In this document: positions 49,810 to 60,200 of the stretch, piece after piece
Position numbering within the stretch: the first letter of the stretch is position 1
Layout of the letters: each line of letters opens with the position of its first letter
From: CAVRUH01 sp963822595
Lineage (GTDB): Bacteria; Chlamydiota; Chlamydiia; Chlamydiales; Waddliaceae
Length of the DNA stretch: 64,000 nucleotides
NCBI GenBank assembly: GCA_963822595.1
Contig: CAWGIG010000001.1
Location: 372,001-436,000 of the forward strand
Direction of reading: 5' to 3'
The notes under the pieces: generated by a model
The model's database searches: none
Told to the model about the DNA's origin: nothing
What the model saw: the letters and a program-made list of their open reading frames with translations, nothing else
Made by a program: the position numbers and the translations under genes

Positions 49810-52284
49810 TTGGAACAAGAATACGAAGACAACGCTATTGATTTAGAGCTTGAAGAAGCCATATTAAGTTCACTTGAAAAAAACGAGAAAGAGGGAAAAA
49901 CCCCCATTTATCCTAAGGTTCTCCCTATATTCCCTATGTTGCGCCGCCCTTTCTTCCCAGGAATGGCCTCACCATTAATGATCGAATCCGGTCCTTTCTA
50001 TGAAGCTTTGAAAGAAATCGCAAAAACCGAGGAACAATGCATTGGCTTGGTTCTTTCAAAAACTGAAGAAGCCGAAGTCTACAAACTTAAAATAAAAGAT
50101 CTGCATCAAGTTGGAGTTGTCGCTAGAGTGCTACGTATTATCCCCATGGAAAATAATACGGCCCAGGTCATCCTTACCATGGAAAAGAGAATCAAAATTA
50201 TCAAAGCTGTTTCCGATCCCAAAATTCTTAAAGCCGAAGTTGAATACATCGAAAGCAAAGAAGTGATTAACGACCAGCTCAAAGCCTATGCCATCAGCAT
50301 TATTTCAACGATCAAAAAACTATTAAAGTTAAATCCCCTCTTCAAAGAAGAGCTCCAGCTATTTTTAAGCCATTCCGACTTTACCGAACCGGGAAAGCTC
50401 GCCGACTTTGCTGTTGCTTTAACGACGGCATCGCGCGAAGAGTTACAGGATGTTTTAGAAACATTCGACGTCCCTAACCGCATTGAAAAGGCCCTTGTAT
50501 TACTTAAAAAAGAACTTGATCTCAGCCGGCTGCAACAAAACATCAATCAAAAGATCGAAAATACAATCTCTAAAGGACAAAAAGACTTTTTCTTAAGAGA
50601 GCAGTTGAAAACGATTAAGAAAGAACTCGGCATTGAAAAAGATGACAAGACGATCGATAAGGATAAATTTGAAGCGCGCTTGAAAGAAAGAACGATTCCG
50701 AAAGATGTCCAACAGGTGATTAATGACGAGCTTGAAAAACTTGGATCTCTAGAACCTCAATCGGCAGAATATGCCGTTTCAAGGGGCTATTTGGATTGGT
50801 TGACAATCATTCCTTGGGGAATTAGAAGCGACGAACGACACGATCTTGATGATGCGGAAAAAATCCTGCAAGAGGATCATTACGGCCTCGAAGACATCAA
50901 GCAGCGGATTCTTGAATTCATCAGTGTCGGAAAACTTGCAGGCGGCGTTAAAGGAAGCATCATTTGCCTCGTAGGACCCCCTGGAGTAGGTAAAACCAGC
51001 ATCGGCAAAAGCATCGCCAGAGCCCTCAACAGAAAATTTTATCGATTCTCCGTCGGAGGCATGCGCGATGAAGCTGAAATTAAAGGGCACCGCCGTACTT
51101 ACATTGGCGCTATGCCAGGAAAGCTTATTCAAGCGCTTAAATTCTGTCAGACGATGAACCCCGTCATCATGCTCGATGAAGTGGACAAAATCGGAAATAG
51201 TTATCAAGGCGACCCGGCATCTGCTTTGTTGGAAGTTTTGGATCCTGAGCAAAATCGGGAGTTTCTAGATCACTATCTCGATGTCCGTTGCGATCTTTCG
51301 GATGTCCTTTTTATCATTACAGCTAACGTCTTGGATACCATCCCTGAGCCTTTGCAAGACAGAATGGACGTTCTCCGATTGTCGGGATACATCATGCAGG
51401 AAAAGATAGCTATAGCCAACAAATACCTCATCCCTCGCAATAGAAAGCTTATGGGATTGAAAGCTACGAATATCGCTTTTTCAAATGAAGCCCTCCGTCA
51501 CATCATCAACGGGTTTGCACGAGAATCAGGAGTTCGAAGCTTGGAAAATCTTATTAAGAAGATTATGCGTAAGGTAGCGATGAAGATCGTCAAAGAACAA
51601 AATGCAGCCCCAAAGAAAACCAAGACAACTTCGTATAAGATAACAGAGAAAAATCTCGATGAATATCTTGGAAAACCCATTTATACGAGCGATCGTTTCT
51701 ACGAAAGAACGCCTATAGGGGTTTGCACCGGGCTAGCTTGGACAGCATTGGGTGGGGCGACACTTTACATCGAAGGAATAAAAATCCCCGGCGAAAAAAC
51801 CGACATGAAACTCACCGGCCAAGCAGGACAGGTAATGAAGGAATCTTCAGAAATTGCCTGGAGCTACCTTCACAGTTCCATTCATAAGTATGCCCCCGGA
51901 TACACCTTCTTCGAAAAATCGCAGGTGCATTTGCACATTCCTGAAGGGGCTACCCCTAAAGACGGACCCTCCGCAGGTATCACGATGGTAACATCAATGC
52001 TCTCCTTGCTCACGAATACTCCAGTCCTGGACAACCTCGGGATGACCGGAGAATTGACGCTTACAGGAAGGATCCTTCCTATCGGGGGAGTGAAAGAAAA
52101 ATTAGTGGCGGCAAGACGTTCGAATCTCAATACGATCATTTTGCCGAAAGAGAACATACGCGACTATGACGAGCTTCCTGAATACATCAAGAAGGGAATC
52201 AAAATCCATTTTGTGGACCACTATGACAAAGTCTTCCCCATTGCCTTCCCAACCCTTCCTTCACCTTTGAACGAGAAATTTTAG
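49810..52284 (+). CDS. lon: ATP-dependent Lon protease
   Basis: Lon degrades damaged and regulatory proteins in the cytoplasm. The 824-residue protein has the N-terminal substrate domain (about 40-240), Walker A GPPGVGKTS (about 395), Walker B VIMLDEVDKIG, and the protease dyad in PKDGPSAGITM (serine near 720) and GGVKEKLVAARR (lysine near 763). The start is a TTG after a GAGG site, consistent with the acidic start MEQEYEDNAIDLELEEAI, which is longer than in E. coli. It ends exactly where the rfaE2-like gene begins, so the two are co-translated. Confidence 0.96.
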   Translation: MEQEYEDNAIDLELEEAILSSLEKNEKEGKTPIYPKVLPIFPMLRRPFFPGMASPLMIESGPFYEALKEIAKTEEQCIGLVLSKTEEAEVYKLKIKDLHQVGVVARVLRIIPMENNTAQVILTMEKRIKIIKAVSDPKILKAEVEYIESKEVINDQLKAYAISIISTIKKLLKLNPLFKEELQLFLSHSDFTEPGKLADFAVALTTASREELQDVLETFDVPNRIEKALVLLKKELDLSRLQQNINQKIENTISKGQKDFFLREQLKTIKKELGIEKDDKTIDKDKFEARLKERTIPKDVQQVINDELEKLGSLEPQSAEYAVSRGYLDWLTIIPWGIRSDERHDLDDAEKILQEDHYGLEDIKQRILEFISVGKLAGGVKGSIICLVGPPGVGKTSIGKSIARALNRKFYRFSVGGMRDEAEIKGHRRTYIGAMPGKLIQALKFCQTMNPVIMLDEVDKIGNSYQGDPASALLEVLDPEQNREFLDHYLDVRCDLSDVLFIITANVLDTIPEPLQDRMDVLRLSGYIMQEKIAIANKYLIPRNRKLMGLKATNIAFSNEALRHIINGFARESGVRSLENLIKKIMRKVAMKIVKEQNAAPKKTKTTSYKITEKNLDEYLGKPIYTSDRFYERTPIGVCTGLAWTALGGATLYIEGIKIPGEKTDMKLTGQAGQVMKESSEIAWSYLHSSIHKYAPGYTFFEKSQVHLHIPEGATPKDGPSAGITMVTSMLSLLTNTPVLDNLGMTGELTLTGRILPIGGVKEKLVAARRSNLNTIILPKENIRDYDELPEYIKKGIKIHFVDHYDKVFPIAFPTLPSPLNEKF

Positions 52285-52791
52285 ATGAAAATGTGGTCTG
52301 ACGTGTGGAAGAAGAAACTAATATTGCCTGAAGGTCTCGCGGATGCCGCTGAAAATATACGCTTAACCGGAAAAACCATTGCGACGTTAAATGGATCTTT
52401 TGATCTTCTTCATGCGGGGCACCTTCAGATTATTTTTGAAGCCTTTCAGATGGGTGATGTATTGATCATGGCTTTAAATTCCGACTCCTCCATACAGCAG
52501 TATAAAAGCCCTGATAGGCCGATAATTCCCTTGGAGTACCGCTTGCAAATGGTAGCGGCTCTGGAGTTTGTCAGTTATGTCACTTGGTTTGATGAAACTG
52601 ACCCGCGGAAGTTATTGGAAACGATTCGTCCCAACGTCCATGTCAACGGCTCTGAATACGGAGAAAACTGCATTGAGGCCGATGTTGTGAAATCTCACGG
52701 AGGAAAAATTCACATCGTGAAGTTGGTACCCGGATTATCGACGACGCAAATCCTATCTAAAATTTCGAATCTACCTACAGGACGGAGTTAA
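52285..52791 (+). CDS. rfaE2: RfaE2/HldE-like nucleotidyltransferase
   Basis: The 168-residue protein is a cytidylyltransferase-fold enzyme with the signatures NGSFDLLHAGHL (H-x-G-H, about 37-48), LNSDSSIQQYK, RPIIPLEYRLQMVAALEFV and the carboxy-terminal STTQILSKI. These match the domain that activates heptose-1-phosphate with ATP or CTP for LPS core synthesis. It starts at the base after the lon stop. It has only the nucleotidyltransferase half, like split RfaE2. Whether heptose is used by this bacterium is not shown; a related small-molecule adenylyltransferase is possible. Confidence 0.85.
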   Translation: MKMWSDVWKKKLILPEGLADAAENIRLTGKTIATLNGSFDLLHAGHLQIIFEAFQMGDVLIMALNSDSSIQQYKSPDRPIIPLEYRLQMVAALEFVSYVTWFDETDPRKLLETIRPNVHVNGSEYGENCIEADVVKSHGGKIHIVKLVPGLSTTQILSKISNLPTGRS

Positions 52792-52792
52792 C

Positions 52793-53965
52793 ATGCGATT
52801 GCTTTGTACTTTTGACAATGAAAGGGGCGCAAGAACATTTTCTTCCTTTCTGACAAAACAAAAGATCGAAAATCAATTAGAAGTCATAACAAATACCGAC
52901 TGGGGAAGTACTGATTACGGAACAGTATCGGGAAGAATATGGATTGTTGATGAGGACAAGGTCGAAGCCGCTTTAAATTATTATGAAAACTATCTCGACA
53001 ACCCTGAAGATCCGCAGTTTATTGGCAGTACGATTCCCATTCCTTCAATTTTAGGAATTGAGAATCCGGAAGAAGATCCGGAGCAAATTCCTATTATTGG
53101 AAGTTCCGTTAGATTAGTAAAACCCAAACCTTTAGGTTTTTTAACACTTTATGTTCTTATAAGTTGTACTATTCTTTTTTTCTTTTCTGCGCTAACACAG
53201 CGTCCTTATGAGACACCTCCTCCGCACATTCCTTACATGCCTTTATTTGCATCTCCTATAAGTAAGGCCCTGTATTACGATTATCCTCATGCCTATGAAA
53301 TCATTGATAAGGTAATTAATGCCTATGGTTTTGATAAGTTGCAGAATTTAAAAGAACTGCCTCCGGAAGCTACTTATTTGTTGCAGCAAAGTGCCAACAC
53401 TCCGATTTGGACAGGATTGTACGATAAGGTGGTTGCTCATATCCGTGACAAATCCCCGCCCCCATATTTTAATGCGCCGATGTTCGAGAAAATCAGGGAT
53501 GGAGAGGTCTGGCGATTATTTTCCCCTGCGCTACTTCATTACGACATTCTCCATCTTTTTTTCAATCTGATCTGGTTTTTGATCCTTGGAAAGCAGATGG
53601 AAGAAAGATTGGGGACGGCAAGGTTCGCCCTTTTTGTTTTGTTAGCGGGGATATTTTCGAATACCTGTCAGTATTTGATGACCGGTCCTGAATTTATTGG
53701 GTTATCCGGGGTCATATGCGCGATGATTACCTTTATATGGTTTAGACAAAAGAGGGCGGTTTGGGAAGGTTATCAGCTGTTGCCTATGACTATGGGATTT
53801 ATTACAATTTTTGTTTTAGCTCTTGTAGGGATGCAAACAGTTTCTTTCATTCTTGAGATTCAAGGATCCGGTTCTTTCACGCCTCATGTAGGAAACACCG
53901 CCCACATTTCGGGTGCCCTCATCGGTTACGTTTTCGCCCGCACCAACTGGTTCGCCCGAAGATAG
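52793..53965 (+). CDS. rhomboid-family intramembrane serine protease
   Basis: The 390-residue protein has an N-terminal soluble domain (about 1-110), one membrane helix near 116-137 and a GlpG-type rhomboid core. In the core are HLFFNLIWFLILGKQMEERLG (about 251-271), the nucleophile serine in GLSGVICAM (about 303) and the catalytic histidine in TAHISGALIGY (about 371). Rhomboids cleave membrane substrates within the bilayer. The first 70 residues (FDNERGARTFSSFL, EVITNTDWGSTDYGTV) resemble the N-terminal domain found in bacterial GlpG. It follows the rfaE2-like gene by one base and precedes a TA-flanked inverted repeat. Confidence 0.92.
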   Translation: MRLLCTFDNERGARTFSSFLTKQKIENQLEVITNTDWGSTDYGTVSGRIWIVDEDKVEAALNYYENYLDNPEDPQFIGSTIPIPSILGIENPEEDPEQIPIIGSSVRLVKPKPLGFLTLYVLISCTILFFFSALTQRPYETPPPHIPYMPLFASPISKALYYDYPHAYEIIDKVINAYGFDKLQNLKELPPEATYLLQQSANTPIWTGLYDKVVAHIRDKSPPPYFNAPMFEKIRDGEVWRLFSPALLHYDILHLFFNLIWFLILGKQMEERLGTARFALFVLLAGIFSNTCQYLMTGPEFIGLSGVICAMITFIWFRQKRAVWEGYQLLPMTMGFITIFVLALVGMQTVSFILEIQGSGSFTPHVGNTAHISGALIGYVFARTNWFARR

Positions 53966-53976
53966 CGGAAGACGTA

Positions 53977-54160
53977 TGCGCATAGACACAAAATAACAGG
54001 ATAAGCAGGATCGCAAGCGGCAAGATAAAAAAAGGATAAGAAAAAAGAAGAGAAAAGAATAAGAAAAAAAGATTTAAAATAACTTTATTATTTTTTTCTT
54101 ATCCTTTTTTATCCTGCCGCTTGCAATCCTGCTTATCCTGTTATTTTGTGTCTATGCGCA
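53977..54160. mobile_element. 184-bp family C element with perfect ends and TA flanks
   Basis: The ends TGCGCATAGACACAAAATAA and TTATTTTGTGTCTATGCGCA are exact complements, and the arms continue through GGATAAGCAGGAT to A/T-rich sequence. The dinucleotide TA stands at both sides (53975-53976 and 54161-54162). The other family C copies (22411, 36133, 39197, 42871) have more degraded ends. The TA flanks suggest transposition by an IS630/Tc1-mariner-type transposase not present in this window. Confidence 0.75.
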
Positions 54161-54209
54161 TATTTTGTTTTCCAGAGATCTATTGGTTAAATAGAAAAAT
54201 GTACTTCTA

Positions 54210-54238
54210 TTGACAAACTAAATATTTTATAATAAACT
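54210..54238 (+). promoter_or_regulatory. promoter of the giant DUF3638 gene
   Basis: TTGACA (54210-54215) and TAAACT (54233-54238) are 17 bases apart. Transcription should begin near 54245, eleven bases before the TTG at 54256 and 26 before the ATG at 54271. Confidence 0.5.
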
Positions 54239-54270
54239 AATATATATAATATATCTTGGGTAATGCTAAT

Positions 54271-57200
54271 ATGGAGCCTAGAATAACTTCCCAAAGATTT
54301 GGTTTATTGTTGGCGGAGACTTCGCAGGCACTTGATACACCCGATGCGAACAAGACATATGCTAACCTAGCGGAAAAATGGCAGATGATGCCGATTGAAG
54401 ATATCATCTCTTTCCCCGGTGCAGAAAAAGAGCTATCCGAATTGAGGAAACGGCTCGATTCAGCAAAAGATCATAGCCCCTTAAGGCCAACAATCTCTCG
54501 TATCGAACGGATCCTTATCCATGTATTCCAAAATGAGCACATTACCCATTCCCATCTGGAAAAGGTCCTGGGCTCTGCGACAAATAATCAATCTTTTCTT
54601 CACTTAACCGATAAAATCTATGAAGGTGTAAGTGACCAGTTGAATGCTGAACTGCTATTCCAGATATTTTCTGACGATTGGGGAGCAGGAAGAAAAAATC
54701 AACAAGAAAGATCACTAGAGGGCTACTCTGATGAAAGGATGTTAAAATTTTATACAACTCTCTCACAGATTATGAAAAGGGAAGGGCTATCTTCTTTATC
54801 TACGGAACTCCTTCCGCACTATAAAGAAACACATGAGATAGCTAAAAATATTAAAAACTGTGAATCAGATGATGATGCCGTTAAAATTTGTCATGGGATA
54901 AGTGAACGGATCAAAAAATTACAGCCTGGAGAAACATTCTATGTACCCGGCGGATGGCAGGGTTTTATTAATAGATGGGGAAATTATCACGTAGGACACG
55001 CTCAGATGTTTCGGGTCAAACGTGAACTCGACAATACCTATAGTTTCGCCATACTAGACAGTGGCGCTGGATTACAAGAATTTCATGAGCCCGAAGAGGG
55101 TTTTATGATGTTTTCTCCAGGCGTAGAATGGTACGGTCTTCCTCAAAATGCTATTGGGCAGGCCTTATGGGAGACACTCCTTGAACCTCAAACTGAGCCG
55201 CTTATCAAAAAACAGGAATCTAGAGCATTTTCATCTGAGTCTATTCACACTGTCGCCCGCAATTCACTCGAAAGATTCTGTAAGGAACCCCGCAAAATAC
55301 CGGGAATCAAAAGTATACAACGCCAAAGAGCGGGAACATGTTCGAGGAAAAGTGTCGATCTGATTGGCAGAACGCTGCTAGAAGAGTCAAGCTATAAACT
55401 CCTACGCATTGAACAAAAGGTCATCGTCCTTTCCTTGTTAGAGCATATCCTAAGAAATCGAAATCTATCTGCTGGCGATCGTCAACTATTTGAGGAAATA
55501 TATGCTAAGAGTTACTTAAAAACATGGAATGCGATTTCAAAATATTGTGACACCTATTCGGAGCCTGACCTCGCAGAACAACTGAGCTCGTACATTGTCA
55601 CTCTAGAACAAATTAATTTCAGACGTCTCAACAATCGCCGAGGGATGGAGATCGATCTTAGCGTCAAAGGACCTATTGCGCCTGCTGAAGCCAACATACA
55701 TTCACTTGCTCCAAGCGGCGAAAATCCCTCTCTGCCTGCAGTATCAAAAGCTTTTACAAAAGAGATTAAAGCCATCAATATACCTGATCCCCCTATCAAT
55801 GATAATGAACTTCTTTCTTTGTCAGAACAAATAAAAACTGTTGTAGAGGGTGTTTCAGCTTTAGAAAATGTGGGCCCTGCAGAGATTTTATACCATCTTC
55901 AGAAAAAGATCTTCGAACGATTACCCCCTTTAGAAGCTTTGCAAAGTGGCCAAAAGTTGAGTGAGGACGCCGTCAATGAATTTCTTTTGGGTTTATTTCA
56001 TGCTGTTAATCTATCATTTAATCTCTGTCAGATGAATGGCTATGGCACTCAACAGCAGATTGTGGACATATGGAAGGCGTATGCTATCGCTACCGTAATC
56101 TCCAGAAGAGCAGGTATAACTTCAGCGCCTATCATTTGGGCACCCTGGGGGAAACTGTGTGAGTCTCCGCAATTTTCATTACTGGACGTTAACCTTGCAA
56201 AAACGGTGCATGAATTATCAACCTTTTTTGCAAAAGATAGCCCAGATGGAAATCGGTATTGTGGTGAGAACAACGCAGGCACTGATACGGCCATCTTTGA
56301 TCACTCCTGGATAGAAACTTCTTCAATAAATGTGGGAATAACGCCGGAGATTAAACTTTGGAAATCTAATCAAAAGACGATGATCTATTGGTATCAGCTC
56401 TCAGAATTTGCACAGCAATCCATTTCAGGAGAAATGAAAAAGGAAAATTGCACCACGATTGATGTGGCTAAATTTAAACCACGCTTTTCCTTTAGTTATA
56501 AACACCAAGGTTTCGTAACAACAGCAAGTACAAGCTCTCCCATCATTACAGACCCGGAACCAAGAGAACACATACAATATTGGGAAGTATCAGAAAAGAT
56601 AAAACCTTATATGACTTTGTTTTCAAGGGATGTTCGTTTGGAACAAATAGAGGTTTTACGAAGAGCTAATGAAGAAAATGCAACGAATCGTCAAGAGGCT
56701 TACGACCTCTGTTTAATCAGCACAAGTGATCCCTCATTAAGACTCCCGCTATTACTCAGATACTTCGAATCCAATCCGCAACTTCTTTTGCAGAAAGATT
56801 ATTTAAATTATTTCATGTCCCACATAGTATCTAAAGAGCTCCTTCAAGAGGCCATCACCGCAGAACCCAAGTTTTCTCGTAGACTTTTGAAATTTCTCAA
56901 AAAGACCATTAAAACTGATATTAACAATCTCGTTTCTGATGCGGTTGCAGATCGATTAGGACATCTTCTAGTTTTGATGGCGGAAATGTCAAAATATGAT
57001 AAAAATTTTGAGATCAGTTTAAACAAACTTAGGATCTCATTAATCAAACGGTTGCCGAAGGAACGGTCTTGGGTGAATACCTTAGCGATGCGATTGATGT
57101 CAACTTATGCTGTCTTGCCAGCAAAAGAAGAGACTTTTTCTGATCTCTTTCAATTACATCGATTAACCATGAATGCGCGGTCAACCGGAGCTTTTGATCT

Positions 57201-60200
57201 CGTGGCTCGGGTGCGGGCTACTGAGGCTTGGCAAATGTGTCTTCCTCAAGTTTTATCTTGCCTTGCGAATGATGAACAGAGACAAAAATTTGTAGCTTCT
57301 ATTTTAGGAGAAAATGAGAAAAGTTTGGCATTGATTCCATTTCATGGACAGACAGATCTTAAAACTGAATTATTACAAATGAAAGCCGCCTCTCTCCAAC
57401 AGCAAGAGCTTATCAAAAACATGAATGAATATAGGGGTGCATGGGATCAAATAAAACAAGAGCAGCTAAAACAAGCTGAAAAACCTTTAGAAGATAGTGA
57501 AAGACTGAAGAAAGCTCTCAAAACTATGGAGCAGCATCGTGGCCAAAAGCCTGATCCAACAATATTTCAAGAAGGGAATCAAAAGCTAGCAGGAATGGTC
57601 CAAGCCCTTCCTCAAGCTTGGTCTCTCATTGGAACAATATTGATTCTCCCTTATCAAGGAAACACGCTTGAAATCGATTTATCCAGTGGCGTTATTTATA
57701 GAAATGGTGTGGATGCAACCCTGACTGAACTTCCTCCTAGCTATAAAATCGATTCAAAAATGCGGCCCTTTGGCAAAGCCCTCGATCAAGGTTGTCGCGT
57801 GACTTCAGACGGATATAAGCTAGAAACAAAGGGATGCGAATCGCTCACGTTAAAGCCTAATGACTCTAGAGATGTCCTCATGGATTATAAGGGAGAAAAA
57901 TGGCGATTGCTCGATGTCGCTGAGATGGGAGAACTCGATCTGCCGCAGGGACTTCGTATTTCCGACATTACGACTTGGGTCAAAAAAGGTGGGCGTGAAA
58001 TGATCATTTGCGGCCATCGATCTGATGGAATTCCAGAGCCCCTATTCACTATTGATAACAAAGGCCAAGTCCATCCAATGGATGCCCCTTCTTTAATCCT
58101 GTGCTCCGAGGTTCCGGATAGTGTCATCAACTTATTTGGCGGAGTCTGTCGCAATTCTACTGAAGGGCTTTGCTGGGTCGACGAAAATGGATCTCCGGCA
58201 CGCTTGCAACTTCCGATAAACTTAGGAACACAGCAAGGGATTACTTTTGAAAGAAAGGGAAATGAGTGGATTTTGCAACCCGAGGGAACTTATCATGTTG
58301 CTCAAGATCAGGTCATCATGGACTTCCCGGATGATTCACTCTATCTTGTTTTGGAGACGGCAGGGGGAAAACAGGCGGTGCTGTTTGAAGATTCCCCGAT
58401 TATGCCGCTGCTCTTAAGATCAGATCTCGATTTCCCAACGGTAGATCCGCTTCTATTGAAGTCCACTGAACATGTCGGAATACTCATCCCTATCGATAAT
58501 TATCGAGTTTCTCCAAAAACAACCCTTCAACGTTTAGCATTAGCTTACAAGCATTTGATGTGGGGAAATTATGAAATGGTTAAGGAAGTACTTTCTCGAG
58601 ACCTTCGTCCTCTAGGACGCCCTTATAATATGGATGAATTGAAGCTTTTAAAGTGTTTAGTGCAGTCCAACATGGAAAAAGCTGACAAAAATAGTAATGC
58701 AAGTTCATTGCGCCTCTGGATTATGGCTGAAATGCAATCCCATCTCTATGAGTTTCCTGTTGAAGTGAAAACGTTACTAGGAATGGATAAGGATCTCAGA
58801 CGTTTTATCGTCAGTTGGAGTCCATTCCCATCAGCTCCGGAGCTCGAGGATGATTTTGATCCTATCGATAAACCTAAAGCGCACTTTGAACAAGCTAATG
58901 AAATGTATAAAAGCATCAAACAAGGTTCTGAACCTGAGGTGGGATTATCTGTTACTGAACTGTTTACTCCTGATCAAGAACTCCTCTTTTTGAACCGCAT
59001 CCATGCAGCCATCAGATACATCAAAAATAAAACAGATTCAGAGCTTACTATACGATGGAATGAAGAACCACTTTCTGAATTATTTTCCCGATTAAACGCT
59101 CTGGGTACCTATAAACCGACTCAACCTTGGCAATTTAGGAAGAAGGAAGAGGCTTATATTGAACAAGAAGAGTTTATAAACAGATTGGTAGTGAAAGATA
59201 AAGCCTATTTTTTTGTTCTCTGGGATACCAATTTAAAGCCCGAGAAATTTTGGACAAAATCCCATTCTGCAATGGACAACTCTTCAGTTTTCGAGAACCA
59301 TTTCCGCGAAGCCTATGAAATTATCCTTTCACAAGATTTAAGTGAAGAAATGACGCTTAAGAAAGAACGGTTGCGCGCCACATTGGCATCTGTCCGAATT
59401 AGACCCGACCACCAATTTTCTGGTCAATGGTCGTTTGTATTTCTTAGTTTGTTATACAAAAAGGGCGATTGTACGGGTGCTCCTGTGCTTCCTGAAAATG
59501 CGAGAGATTATAAAAGCGCAGTAAAATTTGCAGATGATTTATGCGCATATCTAGGATTTACAGTACAACCGAGAGAATCTCCAAAACCCCTCTGGAAGAG
59601 TTCCTACAATCAGAAAGTCGACAAACTATCGCAAGGCGATTGGAATAAAGAATTTTATCAAAAAGCTGAATTGAGCTTAGTAAGGCATTTTCCAAAGTTA
59701 AAAGACTTGAAACCACAAGATATCCAACTTGAATGGATAAAAAAAGCACTTATTATTGTTGATATGTATTGGAAACAAAGAAATGAACTTTCAGCGGAAG
59801 ATTTTAAACGGGAAGACTCCCCCTTTCATCTTCTGGGTTTATTGGAACCTACACTCTGCAATGAAAAAGATATTGATGAAATCTATTGGGAAATCAAAAC
59901 CATTCAAGAACAGCTTGAAGTGGAGCAAAAATATCGAGAAAATGTGCGTGCCGAAAAAGGAATGATCAGAAGCGAAGCGGGTTTCTTGAATTGTCATGAC
60001 CAATTCATTAAGGGCATAGACAAAATAACTGGAATTACAAAAGATTATTACGATGCAGCTGAATTGGGTTCACGTACAGGAGATTTTCGGTTGAGTGCCA
60101 TGTTAAGTTCATATTGGCCTGAGGAGTGGAATAATCTGATGCCCGATGTGAGGCTGAATCGAATCTCACAAACATGTGAAAAATCAATCTCTCGCTATCA

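Noticed and set aside
22411..54160. CRISPR array
   Set aside because: The repeated units are dispersed single palindromes many kilobases apart, with no regular spacers and no cas genes.
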